From the NCBI GenBank assembly GCA_030826005.1, contig JAPJOW010000133.1, forward strand, positions 1-11,630: 11,630 nt of DNA, read 5' to 3'. Within the stretch, counting starts at the first letter, position 1. Every line of letters starts with the position of its first letter. The stretch is from Aliterella sp. RAGGC_92 (lineage in GTDB: Bacteria; Cyanobacteriota; Cyanobacteriia; Cyanobacteriales; Chroococcidiopsidaceae). This document shows positions 6,470 through 11,630 of the stretch, piece after piece. The translations under genes were made by a program, and so were the position numbers. The notes below the pieces were generated by a model. That model worked only from the letters and a program-made list of their open reading frames with translations, was not told the DNA's origin and did no database searches.

Positions 6470-7021
6470 TCAACCGGCTGGACTGTTGGGATCGAGCATG
6501 AGAGTGCGGCTTAAAAACTTCCAATTGCTGCCAACTTTTACTAACCTGTCTTTGTAAATTCCCGATCTAATAATTTTGGCGGGATTGCTGTTGATATCCA
6601 TCGCGATGATGTAGCATCCGGCTTTTGCACCGTTGCCATCGGGATTAATAACAACGTCATTAATCCAATGGCGAGTAGTAGCAACATTAGGGAAAGTTTT
6701 GTACGCCGCCACTAATTGAGTAAATCCCTTAACTTTGAGCAAAACAACATTGTTGTCTTTGATAATGGAAAACGTGCCATCTGGTGTAAAAGTATTTGCC
6801 CAGTAAGTGCCAGGATCGCCAGTAATTAGTTCGTCTAGTCCATCAAGAGCGTAGAAATGGAGCGCGTTGAGATCCTCAATAGCGATCGCATCGGCGGGAG
6901 ACAATGCTTCAGGCGTTTTGGCGATCGCTTGATTAGCACCAATCCCCCGCATAACTAAGGCAGAAAGTCCACAGCCACCAAATAACAGCATTTTGCGCCG
7001 TGTTGTCAATTTTGGTTTCAT
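6470..7021 (-). CDS. Tat-signal NTF2-like (SnoaL-like) protein, 183 aa
   Basis: Predicted exported member of the NTF2-like superfamily, a fold that includes dehydratases, isomerases and ligand-binding proteins. The N-terminus KLTTRRKMLLFGG (4-16) has twin arginines at 8-9, a hydrophobic stretch to about 28, and a likely cleavage site after AIA (32-34), which is a plausible Tat signal. The mature part has the usual order: helices LNALHFYALDGLDELI (51-66), YWANTFTPDGTFSI (73-86), TTRHWINDVVINPDG (115-129), and final strands SGIYKDRLVKVGSNWKFLSR (153-172). The frame is open to 7051, but ATG at 7021 puts the Tat motif at the N-terminus, lies 7 nt after the upstream stop, and avoids overlap. It is the only operon product with an export signal. 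Its role is unknown; dehydratase-like activity is only a fold-based guess. Confidence 0.82.
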   Translation of the reverse strand: MKPKLTTRRKMLLFGGCGLSALVMRGIGANQAIAKTPEALSPADAIAIEDLNALHFYALDGLDELITGDPGTYWANTFTPDGTFSIIKDNNVVLLKVKGFTQLVAAYKTFPNVATTRHWINDVVINPDGNGAKAGCYIIAMDINSNPAKIIRSGIYKDRLVKVGSNWKFLSRTLMLDPNSPAG

Positions 7022-7028
7022 AATGCTT

Positions 7029-8735
7029 TTACTGCCCGCACTTAACGCCAATCATTTCAGGATGCACGTTACCTTCTAAAACTAGGTCGATCAAAAATGG
7101 CCCTTTGTGTAACAGTGCTTGTTTGATAGCCGGGGCAATTTCTGCGGGTTTTTCAACTCTAATTGCTTCTACTCCCATCGCTCGCGCCATCTCGTCAAAG
7201 CGAATAACTGGCTTGGATAAATCAAAGCTCAAAGGAAAATCATGAGCTAAAATCCCTTGTTCTCGCCAATATGCCTGAATATTTAGCTGCAATATGCGGT
7301 AAGACCTGTTATTGCAAACAACAAATTTGGCATCAATATTGTGACGCGCCGCCGACCATAGCGCCTGAATGGTATACATCGCGCCACCATCACCCGTAAA
7401 CCCAATAGTTGTTTGATCGGGACAAGCAATTTTGACTCCGATCGCTCCTGGAATTCCGACCCCCAAAGATCCACCGCGAGTTAAAAAATATTGTCCTACT
7501 TCTGTTGTCGGTCGGTAGCGAGTAACGGCGGGAGAATTGGTTAAAGATTCATCAAAAATAATCGCATCGGCGGGTAATTGGGTGACAAGTTCCGCCATAA
7601 ATTGCGACAAATGGAGCGGCGTAGAATTATCGAGAGCGCGATCGCTTTTTAATTCCTGCTCTCTTTTGGCAGCTTTTGCTTTACCTATTATTTCACTACG
7701 ACTATTTGCCTCAGTTTTTTGCGCCGTTGTCATCGTAGTTTCGAGCGCCTTTGCTAGTTTTGCCAAAGTTAGTTTTGGATCGCTAACTATTCCCAAATCC
7801 ACCGGATGATTTTTAGCAATTTCGTAGGCATTGAGATCGATATGAATTACCTTTGCATCTGGGGCAAAAATATTTCCTAGTTTGGGAAAAACCTCTGGTA
7901 ATACATACGTTCCACAAATCAAATTCACATCCCCCGCCGTAGTAATTGGCAAACTTTGGTCGCCAAACATATGTCCGGTTGCACCTTGAAACAAAGGGTG
8001 AGATTGACTCATATTCAATTCCCCAGCATCGGCTTCCCACACCTGTGCGCCCAGTAATTCGGCAACGCGGGTTAATTCATCCTGCGCCCCCGAATAAGCC
8101 ACCCCATCGCCGACAAAAATCATTGGCGAATGTGCGATCGCCAGCATCGAAGATGCAGTCTGCACGACTTCATCTTCTGGCACAACTCTCGTAGAAGGAA
8201 AACAGGTAGGAATTACTTGTTCGCTTACAGGCAAATCCAAAATATCTTGAGGCAAGCAGACATAAACAGGCCCCATCGGCGGAGTAGCGGCAATTTTAAT
8301 CGCCCGTCGCAATACCCGTAATAGCGAACTAGGATCTGCAACCATTGTTGACCATTTGGTTACCGGTGCAGCCATAGCGACCAAATCTCCCGCCATCTGA
8401 GCATCCATAGCGTGATACTTAATCCCCGCATCTCCACCAATAACGACTAAAGGCGAGTGACCGCGCCAGGCTTGATAAATAGCCCCGATCGCATTTCCCA
8501 AGCCTGGAGTGCTGTGGATTTGCACTACCGTAGGCTTTTTAGTTGCCCTCGCATAACCATCGGCGGTCATTACAGCAACGGTTTCTTGCAAAGTCAAAAT
8601 ATATTTTAAGTCTGGATATGCCGACAACGCATCCAAAAAACCTTGTTCTACCGTACCAGGATTGCCAAATATGTATTGGATACCGTCGGCGAGAAACTGC
8701 TCTAAAATTGCAAAACGCCCAGTTTTATTTGTCAT
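7029..8735 (-). CDS. ThDP-dependent 2-oxo acid decarboxylase / carboligase, benzoylformate-decarboxylase-like, 568 aa
   Basis: Thiamine-diphosphate enzyme with the usual three domains: Pyr domain (about 1-170), central domain (190-340) and PP domain (370-555). The activating Glu is E51 in LTLQETVAVMTADGYARAT, and the ThDP/Mg motif is GDGGAMYT (448-455) to NN (475-476). Next to the cofactor, NPGT (25-28) and QIHSTPGLGNA (72-82) resemble benzoylformate decarboxylase, whose Ser26 and His70 line the active site; His74 is in the His70 place, which differs from acetolactate synthases (TGPG at this point). It therefore more likely decarboxylates a 2-oxo acid or joins aldehydes than makes branched-chain amino acids. 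Automatic annotation would probably say acetolactate synthase. The start ATG at 8735 has a weak ribosome binding site and follows the DJ-1 gene by 18 nt. Confidence 0.88.
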   Translation of the reverse strand: MTNKTGRFAILEQFLADGIQYIFGNPGTVEQGFLDALSAYPDLKYILTLQETVAVMTADGYARATKKPTVVQIHSTPGLGNAIGAIYQAWRGHSPLVVIGGDAGIKYHAMDAQMAGDLVAMAAPVTKWSTMVADPSSLLRVLRRAIKIAATPPMGPVYVCLPQDILDLPVSEQVIPTCFPSTRVVPEDEVVQTASSMLAIAHSPMIFVGDGVAYSGAQDELTRVAELLGAQVWEADAGELNMSQSHPLFQGATGHMFGDQSLPITTAGDVNLICGTYVLPEVFPKLGNIFAPDAKVIHIDLNAYEIAKNHPVDLGIVSDPKLTLAKLAKALETTMTTAQKTEANSRSEIIGKAKAAKREQELKSDRALDNSTPLHLSQFMAELVTQLPADAIIFDESLTNSPAVTRYRPTTEVGQYFLTRGGSLGVGIPGAIGVKIACPDQTTIGFTGDGGAMYTIQALWSAARHNIDAKFVVCNNRSYRILQLNIQAYWREQGILAHDFPLSFDLSKPVIRFDEMARAMGVEAIRVEKPAEIAPAIKQALLHKGPFLIDLVLEGNVHPEMIGVKCGQ

Positions 8736-8753
8736 GAGTTTTACCAGCGAGCA

Positions 8754-9617
8754 TTACCAACCGTAACGAGTTAGTCCTTTTTCCAGCACTTGGAGCAATA
8801 CTTCGCCACACTCTACCGAAGAAGCTGTAGAGCGGCTAGTAATAAATGGATAATCAACAATTACCGAAGTTTGATGCCCAACTCTACCGATATAAGCACC
8901 ATCAGGCCCTACAGCATCGCGGAGGATATACTCTAGCGGATAAAAAGGAGGCCCGAAGTTGATAAACCCATCGCCAAATCCTTGATGAGAACCATCTAGA
9001 GCGTGAGGTCCTTCAAATCCCGTTCCATCTAAATAGTCGTAATCGATCGCGTGACCTGTGACGTGCTTGCCCCAAATGAGCGACTTTTTCTCGCGGAAGT
9101 CACGGGCAAAAGCGAGACACGCAACCCCATAACACTCGGTAGCGATCGCTTTATTGAGTTTGACAAACCCCATAATCAGTTCGTGGAGTCTGGAGTTATT
9201 AGCTAGATCCACTAACGCACCACTACCGCCGACTATTACTAAAGCATCGTATTCGACTAATTCTTCAGCAACGATTTTATCGATTTTTTGGTAATAAGCT
9301 TCCATATCGCGCAGGTAGCTAGGCGAACTAGGATAGGCACGCATCGGAAACCAGTCTGCTAGGCTTTTGGGATGGTCTAGTCTGTTCGATTCGTCAATCG
9401 CGCGGGTTTTTTGTCCCATTTCCTCCGAAGTCACCGAGCGCCCCAAAGGTGGATCGAAGTAGCCTGGAGTGCAACTTACTGTTAGTGGAGTAGGTTTTTT
9501 GCCAGTTGGAGTTAAAAACGTAACATCGTACCCTGCCGCGTCCATTGCTTGCAACGGCCCGACTAATTCTTCACCCCAATAGCCCCATTCTGAGACCACA
9601 AACAAAATCTTCTTCAT
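8754..9617 (-). CDS. DJ-1/PfpI (Hsp31-like) family protein, 287 aa, first gene of the operon
   Basis: Member of the class I glutamine-amidotransferase-like superfamily of the larger Hsp31-like sort. The core starts at MKKILFVVSEWGYWGEELVG (1-20), with Glu16 or Glu17 as the likely acidic residue; the beta strand VEYDALVIVGGSGALVDL (121-138) leads to the nucleophile elbow TECYGVACLAFA, where Cys162 is followed by Tyr163 rather than the more usual His. The end VDYPFITSRSTASSVECGEV (254-273) is typical. The frame is open to a TTG at 9656, but ATG at 9617 is chosen because the conserved fold begins there; AGAGATGAAG lies just upstream. Family functions include glyoxalase III-like, deglycase-like and chaperone activities; the neighbouring ThDP and GMC enzymes suggest handling of a reactive aldehyde or 2-oxo compound, which is inference. 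Confidence 0.85.
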   Translation of the reverse strand: MKKILFVVSEWGYWGEELVGPLQAMDAAGYDVTFLTPTGKKPTPLTVSCTPGYFDPPLGRSVTSEEMGQKTRAIDESNRLDHPKSLADWFPMRAYPSSPSYLRDMEAYYQKIDKIVAEELVEYDALVIVGGSGALVDLANNSRLHELIMGFVKLNKAIATECYGVACLAFARDFREKKSLIWGKHVTGHAIDYDYLDGTGFEGPHALDGSHQGFGDGFINFGPPFYPLEYILRDAVGPDGAYIGRVGHQTSVIVDYPFITSRSTASSVECGEVLLQVLEKGLTRYGW

Positions 9618-10030
9618 TACTTCATCTCTTAGTAATTTTGTTGGGAACTTGACCAAAGGCGATCGCGCTTACTACCAGCAGTTAATTGAGTTAATAACAG
9701 TAACTCTCTATAACTAGATGTAATTTTTTAACTTTTATTAACAGCGATGCCGACTTTAAGTATTGCTATTACTGAGTTCTTGTTCGCTTAAAGACAAAAC
9801 AAAGTTAGCCTTCAATTACTACTGCCTCAACCGCAATTTTACGGAAAACTTCTATATACTTTATATTTATTTAAGTTTTTGCTAAGTATATTTACGCTTG
9901 CACAATTCAAAGTTGTTACTATTTACCCAAAAAACTCCACTGCAAAGACTATCTTTATGGGTGTTTATAAAAATTTTATAATAAATTTATTAGTTTAAAT
10001 ACCGACAAATAACCGCAAAGCTAGATTTAA

Positions 10031-10069
10031 AATAAACTTTTAAACTTTTTTGAAGTTTAAAAGTTTATT
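10031..10069 (-). terminator. 17-bp perfect inverted repeat, possible terminator of pyrFE
   Basis: AATAAACTTTTAAACTT (10031-10047) and AAGTTTAAAAGTTTATT (10053-10069) are exact reverse complements around a 5-nt loop. It lies about 165 nt after the pyrFE stop. On the minus strand the stem is followed by a mildly T-rich stretch (TTAAAT), which would suit termination of the leftward pyrFE transcript. The stem is nearly all A/T, so its strength as a terminator is uncertain; it could also be an operator or a relic of a small mobile repeat. Confidence 0.5.
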
Positions 10070-10076
10070 AAATCCC

Positions 10077-10131
10077 GGTAAAAAGTCCAACTATTTTAGT
10101 CCGACTTAAGTTATAAAAGTGGGACTTTACC
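10077..10131. repeat. AGTCC(N)ACT repeat group with imperfect long hairpin
   Basis: Three copies of a 9-mer AGTCC-N-ACT occur in 43 nt: AGTCCAACT at 10084-10092, AGTCCGACT at 10098-10106, and the inverted form AGTGGGACT at 10118-10126. The outer parts GGTAAAAAGTCC (10077-10088) and GGACTTTACC (10122-10131) also pair with a 2-nt bulge. This could be a set of regulator binding sites or a second hairpin after pyrFE. Function is unknown. Confidence 0.4.
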
Positions 10132-10234
10132 TCTAGGCGGCTAGGATATTTTTTATAGGTCGATAGTTTTAAAAAAGGTCTGTTGTCGGCTCATCATTCT
10201 CAATTCATCATTAATTATTTGCCCAGTTAAAGTT

Positions 10235-11630
10235 TTAATCTTCTTTAAAAACTTGGTATTTTTCCTCATCAATTCGCCCGGCTTCATACAAGGTTTTAGT
10301 AATCTCCGAAATAGTTAAAACCGCATGGGCGCAATAACCGTGAGATTTTAATCTATCTTTAACGCCTTGTTCGTGATCCATAAACACGACAATATCATTA
10401 ACTTTTAATCCAGCCGACTCTAGTTTTTGAGCGCCTTCGATCGCACTTTTACCGCTAATCAAAATATCATCAACCACAACCACCGTTTCCCCAGGGCAAA
10501 AATTACCCTCAATAACTTTGCGAGTCCCGTGAGCTTTGACTTCTTTACGCGGAAAAATCATTGGATAACTCAGGCGCATTGATAACCCCGTAGCTGTAGG
10601 CAAAGAGCCATAGGGAATTCCAGCAATGCGATCGAATTGCAAAGTTTTTAATATATCAGCGTAAGCCGTCAAAATTAAAGAAAAAACTTGTGGATTAGAA
10701 ATAATTTTTCGCAAATCGACGTAGTAAGGAAAAGTTGCCCCGGACGCTTGGACAAAATCACCAAACATAATGCAGCCAAGGTCATAAAGTTGCAAAATTA
10801 AATCGAAATAACGATGTTGATTTAATAGACAAACATCTGGCAACCAAATAGAACAACTAGAAGCATTAGAAATAACTTGTTCTCTAGCTTGATTAACTTC
10901 CAAACGCAAAGAATTAATTGCTTCGGGCCGCATAGCTAACATATCTTGGGGAACGGGTATTAGTAAGCCATCCCCATTACTATTTAAACCCGCAGTTAAA
11001 ATATTGTTTAAATTACCACCTTCTGCCCAAATACTCCGCGCTAGAATAACTCGTTCTGGTGCGATCGCGCGAATTTTTGCTAAAACTTCTGGGGATGTTG
11101 TTCCCACTTCCAAACCAACTTGCTCTAAAGTACCCCAAGTTTGGGCGGCTCTAACTACCTGCAAGTACAAAGGAGCATCGCTACTAGGATACTGCTGCAA
11201 AGCTCTAGCGCCGAAGTTAGAAGTACAAGATAAGATAAATACTGCCTTACCTGAATAAACTAAAAATGGCGCGATGTGATCTTGTCCGACATAAGGACTA
11301 AGAGTAATTGCATCTACTCCCCACTGCGTAAATACAGTTTTAGCAAAAATACTACTGGTATTGAGGTCGCTGTGTTTGGCATCTAGAATTACCGGGATGT
11401 GACAGGGAATCGCCTGTAAAGTGTTTTCCAGTAATTCTAGCCCGCGCGCGCCCAAAGCTTCGTAGAAACCCAAGGTAGGCTTGTACGCACACACTAAATC
11501 CGCCGTTTGAGCGATAATCAATTGCAGCCAGTCGGACAAGCCCGCAATAACATCTTGATTACCGCTTTTAGGCATCATTTCTATGTTTGGGTCGAGTCCC
11601 ACAAATAGTAAACTTTGATTATTAGCGATC
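10235..11630 (-). CDS. pyrFE: Bifunctional orotidine-5'-phosphate decarboxylase / orotate phosphoribosyltransferase (PyrF-PyrE fusion), N-terminus beyond right edge
   Basis: Catalyses the last two steps of UMP synthesis: orotate plus PRPP to OMP, and OMP to UMP. The decarboxylase half comes first: LLFVGLDPN, where the reading frame continues unbroken to the window edge, then AYKPTLGFYEALG and the catalytic stretch VILDAKHSDLNTSS (Lys and Asp of the DAKxxD type), and LSPYVGQD. The phosphoribosyltransferase half fills roughly the last 210 residues, with the PRPP-binding motif ETVVVVDDILISGKSAIEGA and RIAGIPYGSLPTATGLSMRL. The order is opposite to the eukaryotic UMP synthase (PyrE-PyrF). A GTG at 11602 is not the true start, because it would remove part of the conserved FVGLDPN strand; codons for residues such as NNQSLLF are readable upstream to 11629. 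The stop is TAA at 10235-10237. It is a housekeeping gene unlinked in function to the operon downstream. Confidence 0.95.
   Translation of the reverse strand, partial: IANNQSLLFVGLDPNIEMMPKSGNQDVIAGLSDWLQLIIAQTADLVCAYKPTLGFYEALGARGLELLENTLQAIPCHIPVILDAKHSDLNTSSIFAKTVFTQWGVDAITLSPYVGQDHIAPFLVYSGKAVFILSCTSNFGARALQQYPSSDAPLYLQVVRAAQTWGTLEQVGLEVGTTSPEVLAKIRAIAPERVILARSIWAEGGNLNNILTAGLNSNGDGLLIPVPQDMLAMRPEAINSLRLEVNQAREQVISNASSCSIWLPDVCLLNQHRYFDLILQLYDLGCIMFGDFVQASGATFPYYVDLRKIISNPQVFSLILTAYADILKTLQFDRIAGIPYGSLPTATGLSMRLSYPMIFPRKEVKAHGTRKVIEGNFCPGETVVVVDDILISGKSAIEGAQKLESAGLKVNDIVVFMDHEQGVKDRLKSHGYCAHAVLTISEITKTLYEAGRIDEEKYQVFKED

Larger units (their letters stand above)
9618..10234. other. 617-nt AT-rich noncoding region upstream of the eight-gene operon
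   Basis: No credible coding frame is seen on either strand. The region separates the pyrFE stop from the first operon gene, both read leftward, so it should contain the operon promoter and 5' leader and the pyrFE terminator. Visible structure includes a perfect 17-bp inverted repeat (10031-10069), an AGTCC-type repeat group (10084-10126), AT-only palindromes TATAAAAATTTTATA (9966-9980) and ATAAATTTAT (9981-9990), and a direct repeat GTTAAT at 9681-9686 and 9690-9695 overlapping an inverted pair GAGTTA/TAACTC (9688-9693, 9701-9706). Several TATA-like boxes on the minus strand between about 9850 and 9990 could be -10 elements, but none has a convincing -35 at the right spacing, so I do not call a promoter. 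Confidence 0.55.

Noticed and set aside
7022..7051. Upstream start at 7051 for the Tat NTF2-like gene
   Set aside because: It overlaps the ThDP gene and would place ten extra residues before the Tat region; ATG at 7021 is the better fit.
7029..8735. Acetolactate synthase (ilvB) call, or ScyA of a scytonemin cluster
   Set aside because: The HS motif at 74-75 and NPGT at 25-28 fit benzoylformate-decarboxylase-like enzymes better than IlvB, there is no IlvN partner, and no ScyB- or ScyC-like gene is nearby. A ScyA-like carboligase role cannot be fully excluded.
9618..9656. TTG start at 9656 for the first DJ-1-type gene
   Set aside because: The conserved first strand begins at MKKILFVV from ATG 9617; the extra 13 residues look like translated leader.
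10077..10131. CRISPR-like repeats
   Set aside because: The AGTCC units are only 9 nt, differ at one base, and are unevenly spaced with one inverted; there is no array and no cas gene.
11600..11602. GTG as start codon of the PyrF-PyrE gene
   Set aside because: The frame stays open to the edge and the upstream codons encode part of the conserved strand before GLDPN, so the gene is simply cut by the window.
1..11630. HIP1 octamers as regulatory sites
   Set aside because: They are spread through coding regions as in other cyanobacterial genomes and are better seen as a genome-wide signature.

Overview
The window looks like chromosomal DNA of a cyanobacterium. The octamer GCGATCGC (HIP1), which is over-represented in many cyanobacterial genomes, occurs again and again (for example 543-550, 1368-1375, 1953-1960, 3821-3828, and many times inside the long genes). 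The flanking genes also fit: a threonyl-tRNA synthetase without a TGS domain, a DUF2605/DUF2973 pair of small proteins, and a PyrF-PyrE fusion in the order described for cyanobacteria. Genus cannot be assigned from the sequence alone.

Layout. 1-473 (minus) is the N-terminal part of thrS, cut by the left edge. 474-799 is a divergent intergenic region. 800-1141 and 1238-1561 (plus) are DUF2605 and DUF2973 proteins, followed by a strong hairpin terminator. 1650-9617 (minus) is a tightly packed eight-gene run, read from right to left: a DJ-1/PfpI-family protein (287 aa), a ThDP-dependent decarboxylase/ligase, a Tat-signal NTF2-like protein, a tandem EthD-domain protein, a VOC protein, a cholesterol-oxidase-type GMC flavoprotein, a SnoaL-ankyrin fusion, and a second DJ-1/PfpI protein (213 aa). 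9618-10234 is a 617-nt AT-rich noncoding region with inverted repeats that should hold the operon promoter and the end of the pyrFE transcript. 10235-11630 (minus) is a PyrF-PyrE fusion whose start lies beyond the right edge.

How the genes may work together. The eight-gene run has gaps of only 3 to 27 nt, so it is almost certainly one operon. Its products are typical small-molecule enzymes: a ThDP enzyme that would act on a 2-oxo acid or aldehyde, a flavin alcohol oxidase/dehydrogenase, two NTF2/SnoaL folds and a double EthD protein (folds often used for cyclisation, dehydration or small-ligand binding), a VOC protein, and two DJ-1-type proteins. I know of no described pathway with this set. 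It is the best candidate here for an undescribed biosynthetic or catabolic system. Substrate and product cannot be read from the sequence.
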